Origin: Dankookia rubra
GTDB lineage: Bacteria; Pseudomonadota; Alphaproteobacteria; Acetobacterales; Acetobacteraceae
NCBI RefSeq assembly: GCF_004355005.1
Contig: NZ_SMSJ01000040.1
Span: 1 to 53,621, forward strand
DNA: 53,621 nucleotides
Reading direction: 5' to 3'
Made by a program: the position numbers and the translations under genes. Of the stretch, positions 32,578 to 40,095 are shown piece after piece. Every line of letters starts with the position of its first letter. The first letter of the stretch is position 1. The notes under the pieces are model-generated. The model was not told the DNA's origin. It was given only the letters and a program-made list of their open reading frames with translations, and searched no databases.

Positions 32578-33759
32578 CTACAGGAAGCCCACCGGCGCGC
32601 GGCCCAGCATGACCTGCCCCACCGCGGTGAAATGCGCGGCGCGCGACTGGATCTGCTGCGACAGGGTGTGGATGTCGCGGAAGCGCCGCTCGAAGGGGCT
32701 GCCGGGGAAGATGGCATCCACCCCGGCGGCCTTGTAGGCGAAATCCGCCACCTCGACAGATGCCTGGATCGCCTGCGCGCAGCCCAGCCGCAGCCGGGCC
32801 CGCTCCGCCACGGGCAGCGCCGCCCCGGCTTCCGCCGCGTCATGCATCTCGCCGAGCATCGAGAGCAGCCAGGCGCGCGCCGCGCCGAGCTTCGCCGTCG
32901 CCCGCGCCACCTCCGACTGCACCAGGGCATCCTCCGCGAGCAGCGCCTGGCCGCGCGGCGCCTTGGTCATGGCCAGGGCGACGAACTGCTGCAGCATCGC
33001 CCCGCCGGTGCCGAGCGCCACGCCGGCGACGCCGACCGCGTAGAGCCCCTGCTGGGTGAAGGCATAGAGCGGCCCCGGCTCCCGCCGCAGGCTGGGGTCC
33101 TCCCGCGTGCTGCTGAAGGCCTCGGGGACGAAGACATCCCCGACCGTGTAGGAATCGGACGCCGTGCCGCGCAGCCCGATCGGATTCCAATTGTCCAGCA
33201 GCCTGGCTTCCGCGGCGGGGAAGATCAGCGTGCGGATCGCCGGCCGGCCGAGATGGTTCTGCCGCAGCCCGCCATCGGCCTCCCGCACCCGGCAGTGCAC
33301 GCCCATCCAGCTCGCCAGCCGGCAGCCGCTGGCGAAGTCGAAGCGGCCGGAGACGCGGTAGCCGCCCGGCACCGCGTCCGCGATCGTCTCGTTCGGCGGC
33401 CCCCAGGCCAGCACGCTGCGCGGGTCGGCGAAGATCGTGCGCGCCACCGCGGGGTCGAGATAGGCGGCGATCAGCACCGTGCTGTTGGCAACGAACAGAT
33501 TCCAGGCGACGGAGGCATCCTGCCGCGCCGCCGCCTCGATCGCCAGGAGATAGGTCGCCGGATGCACCTCGTCGCCGCCGGCCGAACGCGGCAGCAGCAT
33601 GCGGAACAGGCGGGACCGGTGCAGCGCCTCGACCAGCGTGGGCGGGATGCGGCGGGTCGCCTCGATCTCCGCCGCTGCCGCCGCGATCGCCTCCGCCAGG
33701 GCCTCGGCGCGGCCGGGCGGGTCGGCTGCCGCGCCGGGCGCGACGATCGGGTGGTCCAT
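32578..33759 (-). CDS. Acyl-CoA dehydrogenase-fold flavoprotein (group D monooxygenase-like)
   Basis: A 393-residue protein with the acyl-CoA dehydrogenase fold: an N-terminal helical domain (about residues 10-105, with PPTLVEALHRSRLFRMLLPRSAGG), a middle beta domain (PGGYRVSGRFDFASGC, NPIGLRGTASDSYTVGDVFVP) and a C-terminal four-helix bundle. The motif RGTASDSYTV is typical of the DszC/HsaA-like hydroxylases rather than classical dehydrogenases, so FMNH2-dependent hydroxylation is likely. ATG 33759 is chosen over the GTG at 33792 because homology begins near MDHPIV; the ribosome-binding site is weak. A flavin reductase partner is not in the window. Confidence 0.82.
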   Translation of the reverse strand: MDHPIVAPGAAADPPGRAEALAEAIAAAAAEIEATRRIPPTLVEALHRSRLFRMLLPRSAGGDEVHPATYLLAIEAAARQDASVAWNLFVANSTVLIAAYLDPAVARTIFADPRSVLAWGPPNETIADAVPGGYRVSGRFDFASGCRLASWMGVHCRVREADGGLRQNHLGRPAIRTLIFPAAEARLLDNWNPIGLRGTASDSYTVGDVFVPEAFSSTREDPSLRREPGPLYAFTQQGLYAVGVAGVALGTGGAMLQQFVALAMTKAPRGQALLAEDALVQSEVARATAKLGAARAWLLSMLGEMHDAAEAGAALPVAERARLRLGCAQAIQASVEVADFAYKAAGVDAIFPGSPFERRFRDIHTLSQQIQSRAAHFTAVGQVMLGRAPVGFL

Positions 33760-33992
33760 CTCGGCACCCCGCTGGCTCGTTTTTCCAGTCACATTGCGGG
33801 CCGGGCGGCGCCGCCTGTCAATGCGCCGCCGCGATCGTCGTCCGCTGGATGCGCGCGGGTCGCGCCGTCAGGCCGCGCCGCGTCGTTCCAAGGCGAGCCT
33901 CGGCGGGGTACCCGGGTTGATGCTGGGCGGCGGCGCAACCGGCTGCCCCGGCACGCGCGCCGCATCGCCGCCGCGCCGGTCACGGCCGGTGA

Positions 33993-34175
33993 TCAGCCGG
34001 GCGCCGCGGTCGCCGCCTGGTACAGCGGCGGCTGGAACAGGTGGTGGTTGTGGCGGTCCACCAGCGTGACTGCGCAGGGCGCGCGGGCCAGGGCCCGCGC
34101 CGCTTCCAGCCCGCCGAAGCCAGCCCCGAGGATCACCGCGCGAAGCGGCTTCGCGCTCGTCGGGTCCCGGGTCAT
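33993..34175 (-). pseudogene. N-terminal fragment of a type II NADH dehydrogenase-like flavoprotein
   Basis: Sixty codons from ATG 34173-34175 encode the FAD-binding start of an NDH-2-type oxidoreductase: VILGAGFGGLEAARALAR, then VTLVDRHNHHLFQPPLYQAAT. Intact family members are over 400 residues, and the text stops at TGA just after the Q/ATA segment. The reverse strand further downstream (33780-33990) shows no continuation in any frame. This is a 3'-deleted remnant that keeps its start. It lies 155 bp from the HflX remnant, so one deletion or recombination hot spot may explain both. Confidence 0.8.
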
Positions 34176-34330
34176 TCCTGCGTCCTCGTCACCGGGAGAG
34201 CGGAGGCAACCGCCGGGATGGCAAGCCGTCGCCGGCTGCACCGGGATCGCCCAGGCCGTTCCGAAGCTCCATGGGGACGCCGCCGGCCCCGTCCGCGTTA
34301 CCCCGGCCGACGCAGCATCCGGAGGCGACG

Positions 34331-34756
34331 ATGAACGGCACCGAATCCCACGCCGGCCTGCATGCGACGTCCGAGGCACCGATGCGCACGGCAGTGATCC
34401 TGCCCTGGCAGCAGGACGGCCAGTCGCGCGATGCCGAGGCACGGCTGGCGGAGGCGGCGGAGCTCGGCGGCGTGGCGCGGGTGGGAGTCTGCCCCGGCGA
34501 GGTCGCCGCCTCCGCCCTGACCGGGGAAGGCCTGCCGGCCCTGCTATCGGCAGTCGATACGCAGAGGTCGGAAGGGCTGGTGACCATCGGCTTCGATATC
34601 CTCACCTCGGACAGCGCGCAGTTCGCCCGGCTCTATGGCCATGACGAGGTGATCGGGCGGCACGACGGCCACGCCGCCATCCATGTCACCCTTCGCCTGG
34701 CGCCGAAGGACCGTGCATGTTTCGAGCGGCGAAGGGATGCCGCACCCGGGCGTTAG
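34331..34756 (+). pseudogene. HflX remnant lacking the GTPase core (internal in-frame deletion)
   Basis: The open frame codes for 141 residues with GGAGG seven nt before ATG 34331. Residues 18-46 (MRTAVILPWQ, then SRDAEARLAEAAELG) match the start of alphaproteobacterial HflX. Residues from about 55 onward (VAASALTGEGLPALLSAVD, then FARLYGHDEVI and VTLRLAPKDRACFERR) match its C-terminal end. Everything between, including the G1-G4 motifs, is missing; HflX normally has about 430 residues. The join is in frame, so a short protein could still be made. It overlaps the start of the HAD gene by 20 bp. No GTPase activity is possible. Confidence 0.75.
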
Positions 34757-35222
34757 TGCCGGCGTGAACCTCTTCCTCGACCTCGACGGCGTGCTCGCCG
34801 ATTTCGACCGCGGCGTACAGGCGGTATGCGGCCAGCGGCCGGAGGACCTGCCGCTCAAGACCATGTGGGCGGCCTTGGCCCGCGCGCCCCGCTTCTTCGA
34901 GACGCTGGGGATGATGCACGATGCCGAGGCGCTGTGGCGCTTCTGCGCGCCGCATCGCCCCACCATCCTCACCGGTCTGCCGCTCGGGTCCTGGGCGCCG
35001 GCGCAGAAGCGGCGCTGGGTCGCGCGGATGCTTGGCGCGCATGTGCCGGTGATCACCTGCATGAGCCGCGACAAGCCGCGCTGGTCGGCGCCTGGCCATG
35101 TTCTGGTCGATGACCGCATCGCCGCCCGCGACGGCTGGGAACGGAAGGGCGGCCCCTTCGTCCACCACGTCTCGGCCGAGCGGAGCATCGCACGGCTGCG
35201 GGAACTCGGGATCGGCGATTGA
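34737..35222 (+). CDS. HAD-family 5'(3')-deoxyribonucleotidase-like protein
   Basis: A 161-residue haloacid-dehalogenase-fold protein. Motif I is LFLDLDGVLADFDRG, with nucleophile Asp15 and acid Asp17. The small helical cap (residues about 30-75), a Thr in PTILTGLP (motif II) and VLVDDRIAARDGWERKGG (motif IV) are in the order seen in NT5C-type nucleotidases. ATG 34737 is the most likely start (GAAGGG upstream); it overlaps the end of the HflX remnant. A later GTG would remove too little of the motif to exclude it. Dephosphorylation of deoxynucleotides is a family-level inference. Confidence 0.8.
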   Translation: MPHPGVSAGVNLFLDLDGVLADFDRGVQAVCGQRPEDLPLKTMWAALARAPRFFETLGMMHDAEALWRFCAPHRPTILTGLPLGSWAPAQKRRWVARMLGAHVPVITCMSRDKPRWSAPGHVLVDDRIAARDGWERKGGPFVHHVSAERSIARLRELGIGD

Positions 35223-35301
35223 CGGCGCGACGTTCCGCCGCCGCGCCGCATCCCGGCGCCGCGGGCCACGTTGGCGCGGCAGGACAGGCAGGAGACGTCG
35301 C

Positions 35302-35556
35302 ATGGCCGACCAGCACGATGACCGAAAAATCCCGGAGATGCCCGCGGTGGACGAGGCGCGGCTGAAGGGCGCGACGCCGCAGCAGCCCTCCGGCACCGGC
35401 GGCGGGCCGAAGGGCGGGCAGGGCATCGCCTCCGGCCACAATCCGGGCGGCACGATCCCGGGCGGCGGGCCGGCGGCCGGGCTCGGCAGCCTCGGCACCG
35501 GCAATGCCGAGACCGGAGGCGCCGCGACCGGCGCGGTGAAGCGGGGTGGCCGATGA
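35302..35556 (+). CDS. Small Gly-rich hypothetical protein
   Basis: An 84-residue protein of unknown function, largely low-complexity Gly/Ala/Pro (GTGGGPKGGQGIASGHNPGG, then IPGGGPAAGLGSLGTGNAET). CAGGAGACG precedes ATG 35302 at normal spacing, and its stop overlaps the start of the next gene (ATGA), so it is probably a real gene and not a chance open frame. No signal peptide or membrane segment is visible. The composition suggests an intrinsically disordered protein. Confidence 0.6.
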   Translation: MADQHDDRKIPEMPAVDEARLKGATPQQPSGTGGGPKGGQGIASGHNPGGTIPGGGPAAGLGSLGTGNAETGGAATGAVKRGGR

Positions 35557-35816
35557 GCGAGGCGGACCGGCGCCGCCCGACGCCGCAGGGCCCGAACGCG
35601 GCCGGCCCCGGCAACGCGCATTACGGGCCGCCGCGCGACGCGCCGGGTCCCTGGGGCACCGGCGAGGAGCCCTTCGACCCCGCCGGTGGCAAGCCCGCGG
35701 CCGATCCGGCAAAGGCGGCGGCCGACCTGCTGGCACGGGGCAAGGACGGTCCGCCGGCCGCGGGAGATGCCGGGCCGGAGGCCGCCGGCGGGAAGGACGC
35801 AGCCGGTCCGGGCTGA
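35553..35816 (+). CDS. Small disordered hypothetical protein
   Basis: An 87-residue polar protein, rich in Gly, Pro, Ala and Asp (NAAGPGNAHYGPPRDAPGPW, then GEEPFDPAGGKP), with a weak amphipathic helix at PAKAAADLLARG. It is translationally coupled to the preceding Gly-rich gene by a 4-bp overlap (ATGA). No recognisable domain. The tandem arrangement of two low-complexity proteins suggests that they work together, perhaps as stress-related or scaffold proteins, but this is speculation. Confidence 0.55.
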   Translation: MSEADRRRPTPQGPNAAGPGNAHYGPPRDAPGPWGTGEEPFDPAGGKPAADPAKAAADLLARGKDGPPAAGDAGPEAAGGKDAAGPG

Positions 35817-35877
35817 ATCCAGGAAGCGCTGCCCTCGCCTGCAACCCGGCGGCGGGGCGCGCCGTTGGGACAGGATA

Positions 35878-36966
35878 TTGCGCCGCAGCATTCCCCGTTT
35901 CCCGACAGGACGCACCCTGCCCTCAGCCCATCAGCCCCATGTCGTCGTGATCACCGGCGCCTCCAGCGGCATCGGCCGCGCCACCGCGCTCGCCTTTGCC
36001 GAACGCGGCGACATCGTCGTGCTCGCGGCGCGGCGGGAAGGCATGCTGGCCGACGCCGCGCGCGACTGCGAGGCAGCCGGCGGTACCGCCCTGGCAGTGC
36101 CGACCGACGTGACCGAGGAAGCCGCGGTCGAGGCGCTCGGCCGCGCCGCGCTCGCGCACTTCGGCCGCATCGATGTCTGGTTCAACAATGCCGGCGTCGG
36201 CGCCTTCGGACGGCTGGATGCGATTCCGACCGAGGCCTGGAAGCGGGTGATCGAGGTCAACCTGTACGGCTACCTGCACGGTGCCAGGGTGGCGATGCGG
36301 CAGTTCCGCGCGCAGGGCCATGGCCTGCTGGTGCAGAACGCCTCCATCGTCGGCCGCACCGCGAAGCCGGACAGCACGCCATATGCCACGAGCAAATTTG
36401 CCATTCGCGGCTTCTCCGAGGCGCTCCGGCAGGAGGTGCTGGACCAGCCGGGCATCCAGGTCTGCACCGTTCTGCCCTCGGTCATCGACACGCCCTTCTT
36501 CCAGCACGCCGCCAATTTCAGCGGTCGCCGGGTGCAGGCGCCGCCGCCGGTCTACGACGCGGCGGATGTCGCCGATGCGGTGGTCGGCCTGCTCGACCAG
36601 CCGCAGGCCGAGGTGATCGTCGGAGGCTTCGGCCGGATCGCCGCGGCGCAGGACAGGCTGGTGCCGGCAGTCGCCACCTGGTTCACCGGCCGCGCGCTGC
36701 ACACCGGCTTCCTTTCGGCCGAGCCGAGCGGCGACAGCCCCGGCGCGCTCTTCGCGCCGGCGCCGGACGAGCACGCCGTGGATGGCGGCTGGAGCGAGGC
36801 GGCCGGCCTCGGCGGGGCGCCGCTTGCGGCCATGGCCAACCTGGCGGCGCTGCCGCTCGACTTCATGGCGCTGCCGCTGCGGCTGCTCGACCTCGGCATG
36901 GCCATTGGCTTCCGCCTGCTGGAGGCCATGGCGCCGGCCGCCAGGCCTGGCCCGGTCTCGAAGTAG
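35878..36966 (+). CDS. SDR-family protein with C-terminal membrane-proximal extension
   Basis: An SDR of about 362 residues. The cofactor motif is VVVITGASSGIGRA, then WFNNAGVGAFG, Ser in QNASIVG and Tyr-x-x-x-Lys in PYATSKFA. The C-terminal 100 residues extend beyond the SDR core and end in hydrophobic Leu/Ala-rich segments (ALPLDFMALPLRLLDLGMAI), which may associate with the membrane. The start is uncertain: no ATG fits, and TTG 35878 with AGGA just upstream is the best candidate, while the first in-frame GTG (35947) would remove the cofactor strand. Followed 5 bp later by the patatin gene. Confidence 0.8.
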   Translation: MRRSIPRFPTGRTLPSAHQPHVVVITGASSGIGRATALAFAERGDIVVLAARREGMLADAARDCEAAGGTALAVPTDVTEEAAVEALGRAALAHFGRIDVWFNNAGVGAFGRLDAIPTEAWKRVIEVNLYGYLHGARVAMRQFRAQGHGLLVQNASIVGRTAKPDSTPYATSKFAIRGFSEALRQEVLDQPGIQVCTVLPSVIDTPFFQHAANFSGRRVQAPPPVYDAADVADAVVGLLDQPQAEVIVGGFGRIAAAQDRLVPAVATWFTGRALHTGFLSAEPSGDSPGALFAPAPDEHAVDGGWSEAAGLGGAPLAAMANLAALPLDFMALPLRLLDLGMAIGFRLLEAMAPAARPGPVSK

Positions 36967-36971
36967 CCGGC

Positions 36972-38138
36972 ATGACCGGAGCCGACATGGACGGAGCCGA
37001 CAGGGCCGGGGCCGGGACGCGGCCCGGGCGCGCGCTGGTGCTCTCGGGCGGCGTCGCGCTCGGCGCCTTCGAGGCCGGTGCCTATGCCGCGCTGGAAGCC
37101 TCCGGCGAGGCGCCGCCCGACCTGCTGGCCGGCGTCTCGGCGGGTGCGGTGAATGCCGCGATCATCGCGGGCAATCCGCCGGGCGCCCGGGCCGCGCCGC
37201 TGCGCCGATTCTGGGACCTGATGGCGACCGACCCGACCCCGGCGACCACCTTCCTGCTCGGCCCGCCGCCGTCATCCGGCGCCTGGCGCATGGCCTACAA
37301 CGAGGCGAGCGCGCTGCAGACGCTGCTGCTCGGCCATCCGCGTATGTTCCGCCCCCGACTGGTCCCCGGCCCGCGGATCGGCGAGGCGCCGGCGCTCTTC
37401 GACCTGGAGCCGCTGCTGGCGCGGTTGCCGGACTTCATCGACTTCGACCGGCTGAACGGCGGCGACGGCCGCCTGATCCTGGCCTCGACCGATGTCGAGA
37501 CCGGCGAGCGCGTGGTCTTCGACACCGCCCGCGGCACGCGGATCGGCCCGCGCCACGTCGTCGCCTCCTGCGCCCTGCTGCCGGTCTTCGCGCCGGTGGC
37601 GCTGGACGGGCGGCTGCTGGCGGATGGCGGGCTGGCCTCCAACGCGCCGCTCGACCTGGTGCTGGACGTGCCGCGCGGCCGGGCGCTGGACTGCATCCTC
37701 ATCGAACTCTTCGCCCGCGCGGGCAGCCGGCCGCGCAGCCTCGGCGCGTCGATGGCGCGGGCTGCCGATCTCGGCTTCGGCAACCAGACCGAGCGGATCC
37801 TGGAAGGGCGGGCGCGGGAGCAGCGGCTGCGCGCGCTGGTCGGGCGGCTCGCGGCGAGGCTGCCGGCGGAGATCCGCGCCGATGTCGCGCCGCTGCTGGC
37901 GGAGGCCTGCCCGGATCCGCCGCTGACGCTCGTGCGGATCGGCTATCGCGCCGCGCGGGACGAGGCGGGACCGGGCAAGATGTTCGACTTCTCCGCCGCC
38001 ACGCTCGCCGACCGCTGGGCGGCGGGGGGCGCGGCGATGCGGCAGGCGCTGCAGCGCCTCGCCTCGCCCGCCGCGGCCATCCCCCTGGCCGAGGGGCTGC
38101 TGCTGCACGACGTCGAGACCACACCCGCACGGATCTAG
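36972..38138 (+). CDS. Patatin-like phospholipase family protein
   Basis: A 388-residue patatin-fold lipase or acyl hydrolase. The oxyanion loop is LVLSGGVALGAFEAG, the nucleophile elbow GVSAG has Ser56, and the catalytic Asp is Asp218 in LADGGLASNAP, giving the Ser-Asp dyad of the family. Length and motif order are typical of bacterial patatins that hydrolyse phospholipids or other esters. It starts 5 bp after the SDR stop, so the two probably form an operon. ATG 36972 is used; a shorter start is not supported. Confidence 0.88.
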   Translation: MTGADMDGADRAGAGTRPGRALVLSGGVALGAFEAGAYAALEASGEAPPDLLAGVSAGAVNAAIIAGNPPGARAAPLRRFWDLMATDPTPATTFLLGPPPSSGAWRMAYNEASALQTLLLGHPRMFRPRLVPGPRIGEAPALFDLEPLLARLPDFIDFDRLNGGDGRLILASTDVETGERVVFDTARGTRIGPRHVVASCALLPVFAPVALDGRLLADGGLASNAPLDLVLDVPRGRALDCILIELFARAGSRPRSLGASMARAADLGFGNQTERILEGRAREQRLRALVGRLAARLPAEIRADVAPLLAEACPDPPLTLVRIGYRAARDEAGPGKMFDFSAATLADRWAAGGAAMRQALQRLASPAAAIPLAEGLLLHDVETTPARI

Positions 38139-38217
38139 GATCAGCCGGCGCAACCGAGAAGGCCCTGGCGCGCTTGGCGCTGTCCCGCCGAGGTTCCCCG
38201 ATGCCCCACCCGCCCGC

Positions 38218-39993
38218 ATGACCCTCGACCAGGCGCTTGCCTTCGGCATCCTGGCCGGCACCGTCGGCCTGTTCGTCTGGGGCCGGCTGCCCTACGACCT
38301 CGTGGCCATGCTCGCGCTGCTGGCCGGCATCCTTGCCGGCATCGTGCCCATGGACGCGGCCTTCAGCGGTTTCAGCGACGACATCGTCATCATCGTCACC
38401 GCCGCGCTGGTGGTCAGCGCCGCGGTCGCCCGGTCCGGCGCGGTGGAGACGGCGATGCGGCCGCTGCTGCCGCACCTGCGGTCGCGCCGCACCCAGGTCC
38501 CGGTGCTGGCGGCGGCGGTGATGCTGGCTTCGGTCTTTACCAAGAACATCGGCGCGCTGGCGATCTTCATGCCGGTGGCGCTGCAGCTGGCCCGCCGCAC
38601 CGGCACCCCGCCCGGCGCGCTGCTGATGCCGATGGCCTTCGCCTCGCTGCTCGGCGGGCTGGTCACGCTGATCGGCACCTCGCCCAACATCATCGTCTCC
38701 CGCGTGCGGGAACAGGTGACGGGGCAGCCTTTCGGGATGTTCGACTACACCCCCGTCGGCATCGTCATCGCGCTGGCGGGGCTGGTCTTCCTCGCATTCG
38801 GCTGGCGGCTGCTGCCGGCGGCGCGGCGGGGCAAGGCGGCAGCGCCGGCCACCGCCATCGAGGCCTACGCGACCGAGGCGCGGCTCCAGCCCGACAGCCC
38901 TCTGGTCGGCGACACCATCGGCGCGTTGCAGGCCCTCTCCGAGGATCGCGTCGGCGTCGCCACCCTGCTGCGTGCGGGCCTGAGGCGCGAGGCGCCGCCG
39001 GCGTCCTGGCCGCTCCGCGCCGACGACCTATTGATCCTGGAGGGCGAGCCGGAAGACCTCGAGGCGCTGGTCGCCCGCGCCGGGCTGGTCCTGGTCGGGG
39101 AGAAATCCACCGCCGAGGACGTGCCGGAGGACGCCAAGGCGGTGGTGGAGGGCGTCATCACCGCCGATTCGCCACTGGTCGGCGCCACCCCGACCAGCGC
39201 CGCCCTGGCCGCGCGCTTCGGCGTCAGCCTGCTGGCGGTCAGCCGGCGCGGCGAGCGCATCCGCGACAGGCTGAAGCAGCTCAAGCTGCGTCGCGGCGAC
39301 GTGGCCATCCTGAAGGGCGAAGCCACGCGGCTGCCGGATACGCTGGCGGCGCTCCGCATCCTGCCGCTCACCGAACGCGGCATCGAGCTGGGCCGGAGCC
39401 GGCGCAGCTGGCTGCCGGCGATCGTGCTCGGCCTGGCGATGCTGGCGGTGGCGACGCATGCGGTGCCGGTGACCGTGGCCTTCTTCGCCGCGGCCGTCGC
39501 CATGCTTCTGCTCCGCTCCCTGACCCCGCAGGAGGCCTACCAGGCGGTGGACTGGCAGGTGATCGTGCTGCTCGGGGCGCTGATCCCGGTCTCGGAGGCG
39601 ATCCGCACCACCGGCGGGACTGAGCTGATCGCCGGCTGGCTGTCCGGCACGATGGAGACGCTGCCGCCGCTCGGCGCGCTCGGCCTGATCATGCTGGTGG
39701 CGATGGCGGTGACGCCCTTCCTGAACAACGCCGCGACCGTGCTGATGCTCGGTCCGATCGCCGGCAGCCTGGCGCAGCGCCTCGGTCTCAGCCCCGATCC
39801 CTTCCTGATGGCGGTGGCGGTGGGCGCGGCCTGCGATTTCCTCACGCCCATCGGCCACCAGTGCAACACGCTGGTAATGGGTCCCGGCGGCTACCGGTTC
39901 GGTGACTACTGGCGGCTCGGCCTACCATTGTCGCTCATCGTGCTGGCGGTCGGCGTGCCGATGATCGCGCTGGTCTGGCCGCTGGCGCGGTAG
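38218..39993 (+). CDS. SLC13/DASS-type permease with RCK_C domains
   Basis: A 591-residue membrane protein of the divalent-anion/sodium symporter group. The N-terminal transmembrane half includes FTKNIGALAIFMPVALQLA (about residues 105-125), SLLGGLVTLIGTSPNIIVS and further helices. Two cytoplasmic TrkA-C/RCK_C domains follow (about 215-375, containing SPLVGDTIGALQAL and SPLVGATPTSAALA). The second membrane half holds AMAVTPFLNNAATVLMLGPIA and SPIGHQCNTLVMGPGGY-like residues (FLTPIGHQCNTLVMG). Such RCK-fused proteins take up sulfate, citrate or related anions. Stands alone on the plus strand, convergent with the Mfd-family gene. Confidence 0.88.
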   Translation: MTLDQALAFGILAGTVGLFVWGRLPYDLVAMLALLAGILAGIVPMDAAFSGFSDDIVIIVTAALVVSAAVARSGAVETAMRPLLPHLRSRRTQVPVLAAAVMLASVFTKNIGALAIFMPVALQLARRTGTPPGALLMPMAFASLLGGLVTLIGTSPNIIVSRVREQVTGQPFGMFDYTPVGIVIALAGLVFLAFGWRLLPAARRGKAAAPATAIEAYATEARLQPDSPLVGDTIGALQALSEDRVGVATLLRAGLRREAPPASWPLRADDLLILEGEPEDLEALVARAGLVLVGEKSTAEDVPEDAKAVVEGVITADSPLVGATPTSAALAARFGVSLLAVSRRGERIRDRLKQLKLRRGDVAILKGEATRLPDTLAALRILPLTERGIELGRSRRSWLPAIVLGLAMLAVATHAVPVTVAFFAAAVAMLLLRSLTPQEAYQAVDWQVIVLLGALIPVSEAIRTTGGTELIAGWLSGTMETLPPLGALGLIMLVAMAVTPFLNNAATVLMLGPIAGSLAQRLGLSPDPFLMAVAVGAACDFLTPIGHQCNTLVMGPGGYRFGDYWRLGLPLSLIVLAVGVPMIALVWPLAR

Positions 39994-40005
39994 GGCGGGC
40001 CGACA

Positions 40006-40036
40006 CAGGACGGAACCGCTCGCGGGTTCGGTCCTG
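40006..40036. terminator. Hairpin between convergent SLC13 and Mfd-family genes
   Basis: Outer arms CAGGAC (40006-40011) and GTCCTG (40031-40036) with a partly paired inner GAACC/GGGTTC region lie between the two convergent stop codons. No T-run, so it is only a candidate bidirectional terminator. Confidence 0.4.
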
Positions 40037-40095
40037 CTGCGGCCGCATCCGCCACTGGTGGCCTGCCGGACTCGGCGTGCGGCACGCCGTTGCAG

